Assembly (NCBI GenBank): GCA_014377705.1
Contig: JACMPC010000154.1
Location: 1 to 49,822, forward strand
DNA: 49,822 nucleotides
Origin: Dermatophilaceae bacterium
GTDB taxonomy: Bacteria > Actinomycetota > Actinomycetes > Actinomycetales > Dermatophilaceae
Direction of reading: 5' to 3'
A model generated the notes under the pieces. That model was not told where the DNA came from and ran no database searches. It saw nothing but the letters and a program-made list of their open reading frames with translations. Below, piece after piece: positions 15,937-24,794 of this stretch (the stretch's first letter is position 1; each line of letters starts with the position of its first letter). The position numbers and the translations under genes are program-made.

Positions 15937-18348
15937 TCAGGCCGATGCGGGCACGTGCTCGGCGGGCACGGCGTCGGCGTCGCCGTCGCTGTCGACGCCG
16001 ATCCCGATCTCGCGGCTGCGGCTGATGAGCACGGCCACCACCACGATGAGCAGGGCGGTTCCGGCGATGCCGTAGCGAACGACGCTGTTGGCGCCGGTCC
16101 CCACGGTGAGGGTGACGATTGCGGGGGCGATCAGCACCGACACGAGGTTCATCACCTTCAGCAGCGGGTTGATCGCCGGACCGGCGGTGTCCTTGAACGG
16201 GTCACCAACCGTGTCGCCGATGACCGTGGCCGAGTGGGCTTCAGAACCCTTGCCACCATGGGCACCGTCTTCGACGATCTTCTTGGCGTTGTCCCACGCA
16301 CCACCTGCGTTGGCCAGGAACACGGCCATCAGGCAGCCGGTGCCGATCGCACCGGCCAGGAACCCCGCGAGCGGGCCGATGCCCAGTCCGAAGCCGACCA
16401 CGACGGGCATGAGCGCGGCCAGCAGCCCCGGTGTCGCGAGCTCGCGCAGCGAGTCCTTAGTGCAGATGTCCACGACCTTGGCGTAGTCGGGCTTCTCGCT
16501 GTAGTCCATGATCCCCGGGTGCTCGCGGAACTGACGACGCACCTCGAAGACGATGGCGCCCGCAGCGCGGGTGACGGCATTGATGGCCAGGCCGGAGAAG
16601 AGGAAGACGACCGACGCCCCAATCAGCAAGCCGACCAGGGTGCTCGGTGTGACGATCTGGAGGTCGAACATCGACTGGACAAAAACGCTCGGCTCCTCCT
16701 TGAGCCCGGCAGCGACGATCTTCTTGACCTCGGTCTGCCACGCGTCGGTGTACGACCCGAACAGGGCGGTGGCAGCCAGCACGGCCGTGGCGATCGCGAT
16801 GCCCTTGGTGATGGCCTTGGTGGTGTTGCCGACCGCGTCGAGCTCGGTCAGGACCTGGACTCCGTCGCCATGGACGTCGCCGGACATCTCGGCGATGCCC
16901 TGGGCGTTGTCCGAGACCGGGCCGAAGGTGTCCATCGCCACGATGACGCCGACGGTGGTCAGCAGACCACAACCGGCCAGCGCGATCAGGAACAGTGACA
17001 GCACGACGGACCCGCCACCGATGAGGAAGGCGAGGTAGACGGCTCCGGCGATGATGACCGTGGTGTAGACGGCCGACTCCAGGCCGACGCCGATGCCTGA
17101 CAGCACGACCGTGGCCGCACCGGTCAGCGAGGTGCGGGCAACGTCCATCGTGGGGCGCTTGTCGGTCCCGGTGAAGTGGCCGGTCAGCATGAGGATGATC
17201 CCGGCCAGCGCGATACCGGTGAAGACAGCCAGCGTTGCCGCGATCTGGGGGGTCAGCGTCAAGAAGATCAGCCTGGCAGGCTCAGTGGGTGGCTGAGCGG
17301 TCGGGTTGCCGTCCAGGTTCTTGATCGCCTGGGAGACGCCTACGAGGTCGGAGAACCTGGACGGCAGGTAGACGAACGCGGCGACTGCGGAGAGCGCTGC
17401 CGAGACCGCGGCCGAGATGTAGAACCCACGGTTGATCGCCCTGAGGCCGTTCTCGCCCACCCGGGGCTTGGTGATGTAGACACCGAGGATCGCGGTCAGC
17501 GCGCCGATGGCGGGGACGATGAGCGGGAACACGAGGCCCTGCTCGCCGAAGGCGGCCTTGCCCAGGATCAGCGCTGCAACCAGCGTCACGGCATACGACT
17601 CGAAGAGGTCCGCGGCCATCCCTGCACAGTCGCCGACGTTGTCCCCGACGTTGTCCGCAATCGTCGCGGCGTTGCGGGGGTCGTCCTCAGGGATGCCGGC
17701 CTCGACCTTGCCGACCAGGTCGGCGCCGACGTCAGCCGCCTTGGTGAAGATGCCGCCGCCGACCCGCATGAACATGGCCAGCAGAGCGGCACCGAACCCG
17801 AAGCCCTCAAGGACCGTGGGGGCGTTGCCCTTGTAGATCAGCACCACCGACGCGGCACCCAGCAGACCGAGACCCACCGTCAGCATGCCGACGGTGCCAC
17901 CCGTGCGGAAGGCGATGCGCATGCCCTCGTCGCGGCCGGAGTTGTTGGCGGCCGATGCGACACGCACGTTGGCCTTGACCGCAAGACTCATCCCGAAGTA
18001 GCCGACCGCCGCGGAGAAGAGCGCTCCGAGCAGGAAGAACCCTGAACGTCCGAAACGGACCCCCTGAGTGCTTGCGGGAAGGACCAGCAGCAGGAAGAAG
18101 ACGATGACCACGAAGAAGGACAGCGTCTTGAACTGGCGCGTCAGATAGGCGTGGGCACCCTCCTCGACGGCGTCGCCGATCTCCTGCATCTTGGCGGTGC
18201 CCGGGTCAGCGGCAAGAACCTCGCGACGGAAGATGACGCCCATCGTCAACGCCAGGACGGCGATCACGGCGACGACTATCACCAGGGTGAGGTTCGTGCC
18301 CGTCAGGGATAGCGGTGTTTCGCCGGCGGCTCGGATTAGGCCTGGCAT
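15937..18348 (-). CDS. hppA: Membrane-bound proton-translocating pyrophosphatase
   Basis: The ~803-aa integral membrane protein (about 16 helices) couples PPi hydrolysis to H+ pumping. The substrate-binding signature is DVGADLVGKVEAGIPEDDPRN, followed by NVGDNVGDCAGMAADLFESY. The segment GNTTKAITKG has Lys and Thr at the two positions that mark K+-independent H+-PPases (Ala/Gly-Ala in K+-dependent ones). I place the start at ATG 18348, which has GGAGG 5 nt upstream; an ATG four codons earlier (18360) would have the Shine-Dalgarno sequence inside the gene. A 7-bp hairpin and a repeated GTGTAACC lie in its 5' region. Confidence 0.96.
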   Translation of the reverse strand: MPGLIRAAGETPLSLTGTNLTLVIVVAVIAVLALTMGVIFRREVLAADPGTAKMQEIGDAVEEGAHAYLTRQFKTLSFFVVIVFFLLLVLPASTQGVRFGRSGFFLLGALFSAAVGYFGMSLAVKANVRVASAANNSGRDEGMRIAFRTGGTVGMLTVGLGLLGAASVVLIYKGNAPTVLEGFGFGAALLAMFMRVGGGIFTKAADVGADLVGKVEAGIPEDDPRNAATIADNVGDNVGDCAGMAADLFESYAVTLVAALILGKAAFGEQGLVFPLIVPAIGALTAILGVYITKPRVGENGLRAINRGFYISAAVSAALSAVAAFVYLPSRFSDLVGVSQAIKNLDGNPTAQPPTEPARLIFLTLTPQIAATLAVFTGIALAGIILMLTGHFTGTDKRPTMDVARTSLTGAATVVLSGIGVGLESAVYTTVIIAGAVYLAFLIGGGSVVLSLFLIALAGCGLLTTVGVIVAMDTFGPVSDNAQGIAEMSGDVHGDGVQVLTELDAVGNTTKAITKGIAIATAVLAATALFGSYTDAWQTEVKKIVAAGLKEEPSVFVQSMFDLQIVTPSTLVGLLIGASVVFLFSGLAINAVTRAAGAIVFEVRRQFREHPGIMDYSEKPDYAKVVDICTKDSLRELATPGLLAALMPVVVGFGLGIGPLAGFLAGAIGTGCLMAVFLANAGGAWDNAKKIVEDGAHGGKGSEAHSATVIGDTVGDPFKDTAGPAINPLLKVMNLVSVLIAPAIVTLTVGTGANSVVRYGIAGTALLIVVVAVLISRSREIGIGVDSDGDADAVPAEHVPASA

Positions 18349-18556
18349 TAAATCCTCCATGGGACATCTCAGATCGCAATGGACATGCGCACAAAGGACT
18401 CACGAGACGTGTAACCAGCGAAACCCCGTTGTGACGCTGCAACATACCGCCTGAGCGGAGTGTGCGGGTCAGTGTAACCCGCAGGGGGTGCGTATGCTCG
18501 GCTTGTTCACCGCACATCGCACGTTCCCTTCACCACACTGACGGCCAAAGTCTGCG

Positions 18557-18907
18557 TCAGGCGGTCTTCGCGGACGCAGCCAGAACCTCGTCGACGCTGG
18601 GGAAGATCTGGAAGACCTTGTCGAGGCCTGTGATCGAGAACACACTGAGAATGCGATCGCTGGAGCATGCCAGACGCAGCGTGCCGTTGGCTACCCGCAC
18701 GAGCTTGAGGCGCCCGACCAGGACGCCGAGACCGGTCGAGGCCATGAAGGTGACATCGCCAAGATCGACCACCAGATCGGTGCGGCCGGCCGAGATGTGC
18801 TCATCGAGATGTTGACGCAGCATGGGAGCGGTGTAGATGTCGATCTCTCCGCCCACATGCACAACGGTCGTCCCACCCCGAGCCTCGCTGGTGATGGAAA
18901 GATCCAC
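18557..18907 (-). CDS. STAS-domain anti-sigma factor antagonist
   Basis: The 116-aa single STAS domain is like SpoIIAA/BldG/RsbV. These bind an anti-sigma kinase and release a sigma factor; phosphorylation of a conserved Ser/Thr blocks binding. The phospho-loop reads FMASTGLGVLVG: the Ser and Thr are present but the usual Asp just before (DSSGLG) is Ala. No kinase or sigma gene is adjacent, so the partner acts in trans. It is divergent from the helicase gene, 84 nt apart. Confidence 0.9.
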   Translation of the reverse strand: MDLSITSEARGGTTVVHVGGEIDIYTAPMLRQHLDEHISAGRTDLVVDLGDVTFMASTGLGVLVGRLKLVRVANGTLRLACSSDRILSVFSITGLDKVFQIFPSVDEVLAASAKTA

Positions 18908-18991
18908 GTCCTGCTCCTCTCGTCGTCAACTGACGGCCAATCAAAAGTCACACTAGCCCCGGAGCGCAACCGGAGGCATACCGTAAATCTG

Positions 18992-21421
18992 ATGGTCCGC
19001 GAAACTCTTCCCTCAACCCGCCGGCCCTTCGACCCCCCGGAGGCTCTCTCCCGGCTGTCCAGAGGGCGGCGCGGAGAGCGGCTCCTGCACGTACACGAGG
19101 TGCCGGCCCGCAGCGCCAGGACCGCACCATGGCCGGATTGGGTTGCCCCACCAGTCTATTCGGCCTTCAGCGCGGCGGGGATGGCGGGGCTGTGGTCCCA
19201 CCAGCGCGAGGCCGCGGACGCTGCCCATGGCGGCACCCATGTCGTCATCTCCACGGGCACCGCGTCGGGCAAGAGTCTCGGCTACCTCCTGCCGGTGCTC
19301 TCCGACGTGCTGGAGGGCTCTGCCGCCGCCTCCGGCCGGGGTGCCACCGCGCTGTATCTGAGCCCTACCAAGGCTCTGGCCGTCGACCAGCTGGCCCGGC
19401 TGACCGCTCTGGCCATCCCCGGGCTGCGGGCCGCGACCTATGACGGTGACACCGCCCCGGACGAGCGCCGCTGGATCCGCGACCATGCCCAGTACGTGCT
19501 GACCAACCCCGACCTGGTGCACTACTCCATGCTGCCAGGCCACCCGCGGTGGGCCCCCTTCCTGAGGTCCCTGCGCTACGTGGTGATCGACGAGTGTCAC
19601 GTCTACCGGGGGATCTTCGGCTCGCACCTCGCTGTGCTGCTGCGCCGCCTGCGCCGGGTGGCCGCGCGCTATGGCTCCGCGCCCACCTTCATCCTCGCGA
19701 GCGCCACGGTGGCCGACCCGCAGGCCCAGGCCAGTGCCCTGATCGGCATGCCGGTCCGGCCGGTCACCCTCGACGGCTCGCCGCGGGAGTCGATGACCTT
19801 CGGTCTGTGGGAACCGGGCCTGACCTACGGACGAGGCGTCGGTGGCAATGGTCGTGACGGTGACGGTGACCGTAGTAGCGCAGCTGGAGGCGGCGGCGTG
19901 GTCAGACTCGACGCACCACATCGGCGCAGCGCTGTCGCTGAGACGGCGGACCTTCTTGCAGACCTCGTGGTCGACGGCGTGCAGACCGTGGCCTTCGGCC
20001 GTTCCCGTGCCGGGGTCGAGGCTGTCGCGGCGAGCGCACGGCGGTCATTAGGCAACGTGGACCCGGCGTTGGGAGCCAGCGTGGCGGCATACCGCGGCGG
20101 CTACCTTCCGGAGGAGCGCCGCGACCTGGAGCGACGACTTCGCTCAGGGGCGCTTCGTGGTCTAGCAGCCACCAACGCCCTTGAGCTGGGCATCGACGTG
20201 AGCGGGCTGGACGCGGTGCTGATGGCGGGCTGGCCGGGGACCTGTGCGTCGATGTGGCAGCAGGCGGGCCGGGCCGGACGTCGCGGATCCCCCTCGCTGG
20301 CAGTCCTGATCGCCGGCGACGACCCGCTGGACACCTATCTGGTCCACCATCCGGAGGCGTTGTTCGACCGCCCGGTGGAGGCCGCCGTCCTCGACCCGCA
20401 GAACCCGTACGTCCTGGCGCCACATCTTGCCGCGGCCGCCGCGGAGCTGCCGCTCACCGAAGCGGATGCGCTCGTCTTCGGGCCGACCATGGTGGGGCTG
20501 CTGGAGGTCCTGGAGTCCCGCGGACTGCTGCGACGACGACCAGGCGGATGGTTCTGGACCCGGCCCGAACGAGCCACTGATCACGTCTCCCTGCGCGGCA
20601 CCGGGGAGACGGTCCGGATTGTCGAGCGGTCGACCGGGCGCGTGCTGGGCACGGTTGACGGAACGGCTGCCCACTCCAGCGTGCACACGGGTGCGGTCTA
20701 TCTGCACCAGGGCCAGTCGTTCGTGGTCGCCCACTTCGACGTCGAGGACTCCCATGCGATCGTGGTGGCGGGCGATCCCGGGTGGTCCACCCGGGCCCGG
20801 TCGGTGAGCGCCTTCGACATCGGCCAGGTGGAGCAGTCGAAGGCCTGGGGCCCGGTCGAGCTGTGTTTCGGCACCGTGGATGTCCGCTCCCGGGTCACGT
20901 CTTTCCTGCGGACGCTGCCGGGCGGAGAGGTGCTGGGTGAGCATGCTCTGGACCTGCCGGAGCGGTCCCTGCACACCAAGGCGGTCTGGTGGACGATGAC
21001 AGAGCAGATGCTGGCCACTGCGGGGGTCTCTGAGGGCAACATCCCGGGAGCGGCCCACGCCGCCGAGCACGCGGCCATCGGGATGCTGCCGCTGGTGGCC
21101 ACCTCGGATCGCTGGGACATCGGCGGCGTCTCGACCGCCCTTCATCCGGACACCGGCCGTCCGACGATCCTGGTCTATGACGGCCATCCCGGAGGCGCGG
21201 GGTTCGCCGAGCGGGGGTTCCACGCCGCCGCGACCTGGCTGACCGCCACCCGGGACGCGATCGTGGCGTGCCAGTGCTCGACGGGTTGCCCGTCGTGCGT
21301 GCAGTCGCCCAAATGCGGCAACGGAAACGAGCCGCTGGACAAGGCCGGCGCCATCGCTTTGCTGACGGCCGTTCTCGCCGGGTTGGCCGGAAGAGGCGAG
21401 GGCGTGTCAGGGCCCGGGTAA
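18992..21421 (+). CDS. DEAD/DEAH-box helicase with C-terminal Cys-rich domain (MrfA/YprA-like)
   Basis: The ~809-aa superfamily 2 helicase has motif I STGTASGKS, motif II IDECH, motif III SAT and motif VI QQAGRAGRRG. The C-terminus holds a DUF1998-type four-Cys metal module, CQCSTGCPSC then KCGNGN. Bacillus MrfA of this class acts in mitomycin-damage repair; M. tuberculosis Rv3649 is the positional equivalent. I choose ATG 18992 because longer forms would run into the divergent STAS gene. A Gly/Asp-rich insert (~residue 290) comes from a GTGACG repeat. Confidence 0.92.
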   Translation: MVRETLPSTRRPFDPPEALSRLSRGRRGERLLHVHEVPARSARTAPWPDWVAPPVYSAFSAAGMAGLWSHQREAADAAHGGTHVVISTGTASGKSLGYLLPVLSDVLEGSAAASGRGATALYLSPTKALAVDQLARLTALAIPGLRAATYDGDTAPDERRWIRDHAQYVLTNPDLVHYSMLPGHPRWAPFLRSLRYVVIDECHVYRGIFGSHLAVLLRRLRRVAARYGSAPTFILASATVADPQAQASALIGMPVRPVTLDGSPRESMTFGLWEPGLTYGRGVGGNGRDGDGDRSSAAGGGGVVRLDAPHRRSAVAETADLLADLVVDGVQTVAFGRSRAGVEAVAASARRSLGNVDPALGASVAAYRGGYLPEERRDLERRLRSGALRGLAATNALELGIDVSGLDAVLMAGWPGTCASMWQQAGRAGRRGSPSLAVLIAGDDPLDTYLVHHPEALFDRPVEAAVLDPQNPYVLAPHLAAAAAELPLTEADALVFGPTMVGLLEVLESRGLLRRRPGGWFWTRPERATDHVSLRGTGETVRIVERSTGRVLGTVDGTAAHSSVHTGAVYLHQGQSFVVAHFDVEDSHAIVVAGDPGWSTRARSVSAFDIGQVEQSKAWGPVELCFGTVDVRSRVTSFLRTLPGGEVLGEHALDLPERSLHTKAVWWTMTEQMLATAGVSEGNIPGAAHAAEHAAIGMLPLVATSDRWDIGGVSTALHPDTGRPTILVYDGHPGGAGFAERGFHAAATWLTATRDAIVACQCSTGCPSCVQSPKCGNGNEPLDKAGAIALLTAVLAGLAGRGEGVSGPG

Positions 21422-21513
21422 GGGCCTGGGAAGCCGGGCACTGGGTAGAGTCATCTCTCATAACGCAGTCACAGCTACTTCATCCGACGGACGAGTACCA
21501 GGAGGTTTCTCTC

Positions 21514-22011
21514 GTGATCGCGCTCGGTTTGGCACTTATCCTGATCGCCGCTCTATCCACCATTTTTGCGGTGGTCGCCTCGTCGACAACCTCGACAGCG
21601 ATGGAAATGACAGCATTCGGCGTCACCGTGTCGCCCACACCCCTGGCCCTGTTCCTGGCCGGCGCACTGTCGGTGGCACTTCTCGGCCTCGGGTTCACCC
21701 TGGTCAGCCGTGGCACCCGTCGCACCGCGCGGACCCACAGGGAGCTCAAGCAGCTGCGCAAAGAGAATGCCAACGCGGCGACCAGCCCCGCTGCGGAACG
21801 CGATGAGGCCAGCAAGGCAGGCACCTCAGCCGACACCTCAGCAGGCACCGCTCCGCACAGCACGCCCAGCGGCACGAACACACGCACGAGCTCGAACACG
21901 AGAACGGGTTCGGGATCGGACGCGAACTCGACCAAGGACTCAGAGACCAACTCAGACCAGGTCCCGGACGGGAGGACTGAACCACCGGTCGAACGGCACC
22001 CGAACGCCTGA
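21514..22011 (+). CDS. LapA-like two-helix membrane protein with Ser/Thr-rich tail
   Basis: From GTG 21514 (AGGAGG 9 nt upstream) the 165-aa product has a transmembrane helix at ~2-22, a short loop (TAFGVTVSP) and a second helix at ~45-66 (PLALFLAGALSVALLGLGF). A basic coiled segment follows (RTHRELKQLRKENA). This is the LapA/DUF1049 layout. The last ~80 residues are low-complexity Thr/Ser/Asn/Gly and presumably disordered. A possible -10, TAGAGT, is at 21446-21451. Function unknown; it converges with the tad operon. Confidence 0.75.
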   Translation: MIALGLALILIAALSTIFAVVASSTTSTAMEMTAFGVTVSPTPLALFLAGALSVALLGLGFTLVSRGTRRTARTHRELKQLRKENANAATSPAAERDEASKAGTSADTSAGTAPHSTPSGTNTRTSSNTRTGSGSDANSTKDSETNSDQVPDGRTEPPVERHPNA

Positions 22012-22076
22012 GCCTCCGCGCTCAGTCCGGCCAGACCTGTGCGAGAACTGCCCTCCCCTCGCGCCTGCCCAGCCCC

Positions 22077-22469
22077 TCATGGGCCGGGTCCAGCCCGCGA
22101 CCTGGCTATAGCCACTCCCAGGCCCTTCACGCTCGCACGGACGGCAACGCTCAGTCGCACCTCGCTTCCGAGCGTCGTGCAGCTCCGCAGCTCCCCGTGG
22201 TTGGCTGAAGTCACCCGGGCAGCGCACTGGCATGCCGCTGCGGATGCTTCGCCCCGGACCAGCACGCCGGCCGCGGCCAGAGCCCCAAGATCAGCGGCTG
22301 CCCGGGCACGGTGGCTTGCCAGTGCGGCGCTGGCCAGCATGAGCCCTGAGACCGTCACCATCAGCACCACCGCGATCACTGCGAGCATCACCACGGTGGC
22401 CGACCCTCGCTCCTGCGACGAGCGTTGACTCATACCCGGCTTCGGCTTCGGCTTCGGCTTCGGCTTCAC
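22077..22469 (-). CDS. TadE/G-like pilus assembly protein (Rv3654c-like)
   Basis: The 130-aa last gene of the tad operon has one transmembrane helix (SATVVMLAVIAVVLMVTVSGLML) after the RGSATV processing-like site. A helix AALASHRARAAADLGALAAAG follows, typical of pseudopilin-like TadE/TadG proteins. Its GTG at 22469 overlaps the stop of the tadE gene (GTGA). The first residues are (KP)5 encoded by a hexanucleotide repeat; an internal ATG at 22433 gives a form without them. Confidence 0.8.
   Translation of the reverse strand: MKPKPKPKPKPGMSQRSSQERGSATVVMLAVIAVVLMVTVSGLMLASAALASHRARAAADLGALAAAGVLVRGEASAAACQCAARVTSANHGELRSCTTLGSEVRLSVAVRASVKGLGVAIARSRAGPGP
22438..22467 (-). repeat. Hexanucleotide repeat (5 units) at 5' end of pilin-like gene
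   Basis: Five exact GAAGCC units on the coding strand encode Lys-Pro repeats directly after the start codon. Unit gain or loss keeps the frame but changes the N-terminal charge ahead of the membrane helix. The run abuts the GTGA coupling site with the upstream gene. Confidence 0.85.
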
Positions 22470-22876
22470 TGCTGCCAGTCAGCGGGCTCGCGAACTGCCG
22501 ACACCGTTGAACCGGCATGAAGCCACCCGGGCACCAGGCGGGCGGCCACCCGGGGCGGGGACACGACCGAGACCCGAACGAGGTCACCGGACGTGGTCAT
22601 CGAGACCAGCGACTGTGATGGAGCGACCCTGCGGGCGACCTGCGTCACCGCTGCGTAGCTGTCCCCCCGAGAGGCCGCCCTAGCACCGGCCCGCGCCGCA
22701 TCCACGCACCTGATCTGGTCCAGGGCAAGACCCAGGGCGCCCAGCGACAACGCCAGCACCAGAACGACTGCAGGCAAGACGACCGCAAACTCGGCCGTGA
22801 CCATTCCTCGCTCGCGGGTCCCGGGCGGGCAGCCCCGAACGCCCGACGGCCCTGTGCTCAGGAGCCTCGTGAGCAT
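22466..22876 (-). CDS. tadE: TadE-like minor pilin (Rv3655c-like)
   Basis: The 136-aa product from ATG 22876, which shares its A with the stop of the upstream gene (TGATG), has the prepilin-like segment GMVTAEFAVVLPAVVLVLALSLGAL. The T-A-E-F motif is the hallmark of TadE: Gly processing site, Glu at +5, hydrophobic helix. After it comes the Cys/Asp segment IRCVDAARAGARAASRGD, conserved in actinobacterial TadE. A longer frame to 22975 exists but lies inside the neighbouring gene. Confidence 0.85.
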   Translation of the reverse strand: MLTRLLSTGPSGVRGCPPGTRERGMVTAEFAVVLPAVVLVLALSLGALGLALDQIRCVDAARAGARAASRGDSYAAVTQVARRVAPSQSLVSMTTSGDLVRVSVVSPPRVAARLVPGWLHAGSTVSAVREPADWQQ

Positions 22877-23070
22877 CAGGATGCCATCGACAGCGCGGAC
22901 GTGATCAGGTCCGAGAGCGCGGACCTGATTGCCCCGGAACGCACCACGGCCAGCAGCGTCGCGGCGAACGCACAAGCGGCGAGTGTTCCCACAGCATACT
23001 CAGCGGTCGTCATTCCGGCATCGGCCCGGGCGAGGATGACCCGGCAGCGGAAAGAGAGTGAACGTGTCAT
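22876..23070 (-). CDS. DUF4244 protein, Flp-type pilin candidate (Rv3656c-like)
   Basis: The 64-aa product from ATG 23070 (AAGGG 5 nt upstream) is MTRSLSFRCRVILARAD then AGMTTAEYAVGTLAACAFAATLL. A Gly followed by MTTAEYA and a hydrophobic helix is the class IVb (Flp) prepilin pattern, so this is the likely major pilin of the Tad system. It was called short because the longer frame to 23139 has no ribosome binding site. The 222 nt between it and tadC contain nothing I recognise. Confidence 0.85.
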   Translation of the reverse strand: MTRSLSFRCRVILARADAGMTTAEYAVGTLAACAFAATLLAVVRSGAIRSALSDLITSALSMAS

Positions 23071-23292
23071 TGAATCCCTTTGCTCGTCAATGCGATCCGA
23101 AGGAGCGCGAGGCCCAGCCAGTCCGAACCCCGAGCCCATCCTGGGCCCCGCGCTCTGCCGCAGCAGGACCCCAGCCCAGACCTGTGGACCGTGGGACTGA
23201 CGCCCTTGCCCCTGTGGATAACGACCGCCGCCACTCAGGGACCTCCATCACTTCAGTCCGACGGCGGGAGGCGCTGGAAGCGAGGCGGTTGG

Positions 23293-23940
23293 TCACGGGT
23301 TGACCAGCACCTCCTTGGCCAGCGCCAGCACGACAGGCACGACCGTGGTGAGGATGAACGCGGGCAGGAAGACCAGGCCGAGGGGCAGCACGATGCGGAC
23401 GCCCAACGTCGCGGTGGCCAGCTCGAGGCGTTGCTGCTCGGCACGCCGCACCTCTTCGGCCGCCCCGACCAGGGCGCTGGCTGGGGGCACACCGGCCCGG
23501 TTTGCCATCCGCAGGGCTCTGGCTGCCGGCTGCCACGCGGACGGGACACTGCCCCAGGCAGCAGAGTCCTCCACCCCCCAGCGACCAGCGGCGGCAACGG
23601 TCTGCAGATGCAGCCCCAGGGGCCCGCCGACGCGGTCGGCCACCGCCTCCATCGCCTCGACGAGGCCGACCCCTCCCCGCAGGGTCATTGCCAGGAGCTC
23701 GATGACTCCCGCCACAGCGGCCGCAGGCACGGCGGGCTCGCTCGACGCGTGCTTGTTCCACGCGTTCTCAATCGATGCGTGCTCGCTCGACGCGTGCAAG
23801 TTCGACGCGTGCTCGTGTGAAACCGTACCCGGGGAATGCTTGCCGATGCCCGCGCGGCCCAGCGCCAAAGCCCTGACGGAGCTGGAGCCGGGCCATACCA
23901 GGACCGCCACCGCGGTCAGCAACATCACCGCGACCCTCAC
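23293..23940 (-). CDS. tadC: Type II/IV secretion F-domain membrane protein (TadC-like)
   Basis: The 215-aa product starts at GTG 23940, overlapping the tadB stop (GTGA). An N-terminal helix (VRVAVMLLTAVAVLVW) is followed by a repetitive His/Ala/Ser/Glu linker, then the GspF/T2SSF domain (GVIELLAMTLRGGVGLVEAMEAV, GVPPASALVGAAEEVRRAEQ) and a C-terminal hydrophobic pair. TadB and TadC form the inner-membrane platform on which the TadA ATPase drives pilin assembly. The linker arises from a 15-bp repeat. Confidence 0.88.
   Translation of the reverse strand: MRVAVMLLTAVAVLVWPGSSSVRALALGRAGIGKHSPGTVSHEHASNLHASSEHASIENAWNKHASSEPAVPAAAVAGVIELLAMTLRGGVGLVEAMEAVADRVGGPLGLHLQTVAAAGRWGVEDSAAWGSVPSAWQPAARALRMANRAGVPPASALVGAAEEVRRAEQQRLELATATLGVRIVLPLGLVFLPAFILTTVVPVVLALAKEVLVNP
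23741..23815 (-). repeat. 15-bp tandem repeat (5 units) inside tadC
   Basis: Five 15-nt units with a CGACGCGTGC-like core encode pentapeptides in the NLHAS/SEHAS/IENAW/NKHAS style between the first helix and the F domain. The units are diverged, so the array is not brand new. Frame is preserved. Confidence 0.8.
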
Positions 23941-24794
23941 GAGATCACCGGCCCCCGGGCCACGGCCCGCACCATCCGGTGGACCCACCATCGACCGATA
24001 CCGGCCAGGAGGAGGCCCAGGACCAGGCTGGTCTGCGTCAGACGCGAGCCGCCGTAGAGCTCAGCCGGTCCGATACCCAGCAACAGGCCCAGCAGCGGGC
24101 CCCCGAGCGGCAGGACCGTCAGCACGTTCACCGTTGCGTTGGCTCCGGCCACCGCACCAGCCAGGCGTCGTTCATGGGCGAGGCGTGCCTCCAGCAGCCC
24201 CGCGGTGGTGCGAACCGCCTGTGCAAGGGGCACCCCGAGGTCCTCAGTGAGCGACCAGGCCTGCGACAGCAGTAACAGCTCTTCCGAACCCGTCGACCCG
24301 GCAGCGGCGCGCCACAGCGGACCGAGCGGGGCCCCCTCGGCCGCGGCCGCAGCCAGGTCGCCGGCCAGGACGGCCAGCGGGTCGGCCTGGCCGGCCCCGG
24401 ATCGGGACTCGGCGGCGATCCGCAAGGCCGAGGCCGGGGCCATACCCGCCTCCAGAGCGGGCGCGATGGCCTCGAGGAGGCTGAGCAGATCCCGCGCAGT
24501 GACTCCGGCAACAGGTCGCCCAGACAGGCGACGACGCAACCAGCCACCTGCCGATCCGGGCACCAACCTGTGATCCCGGCCAGGACCAGTTCGGATGGGA
24601 CGCGATGAGACCCAAACTGCGGGCCTGGCCGCCGAACTCGGGACACCCGCGGTCGCCGGCCCGGCGGGGGCGCCGGGCCGGAGCCGGGGCCTCGGCCAGC
24701 AAACCCGTTGCAGGATCGCCAGGCGACGCGCGTCGAATCGCCCGGGCCACAGCAAGATCCCCACGCCGGCGAGAATCCCCACCACCAGGCTCAC
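23937..24794 (-). CDS. tadB: Type II/IV secretion F-domain membrane protein (TadB-like)
   Basis: The 285-aa protein has an N-terminal helix (MSLVVGILAGVGILLW), a long Pro/Arg-rich cytoplasmic linker, and a T2SSF domain (DLLSLLEAIAPALEAGMAPASALRIAAES, LGVPLAQAVRTTAGLLEARLAHERRLAG). Two C-terminal helices end at the tadC overlap. The start GTG 24794 overlaps the tadA stop (GTGA). It forms the membrane platform with TadC. Confidence 0.88.
   Translation of the reverse strand: MSLVVGILAGVGILLWPGRFDARRLAILQRVCWPRPRLRPGAPAGPATAGVPSSAARPAVWVSSRPIRTGPGRDHRLVPGSAGGWLRRRLSGRPVAGVTARDLLSLLEAIAPALEAGMAPASALRIAAESRSGAGQADPLAVLAGDLAAAAAEGAPLGPLWRAAAGSTGSEELLLLSQAWSLTEDLGVPLAQAVRTTAGLLEARLAHERRLAGAVAGANATVNVLTVLPLGGPLLGLLLGIGPAELYGGSRLTQTSLVLGLLLAGIGRWWVHRMVRAVARGPVIS

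Noticed and set aside
18463-18483. TGCGGGT-7 nt-ACCCGCA hairpin and repeated GTGTAACC upstream of hppA
   Set aside because: Possible regulator site, but the 7-bp stem is small and I cannot tie the repeat to a known regulator.
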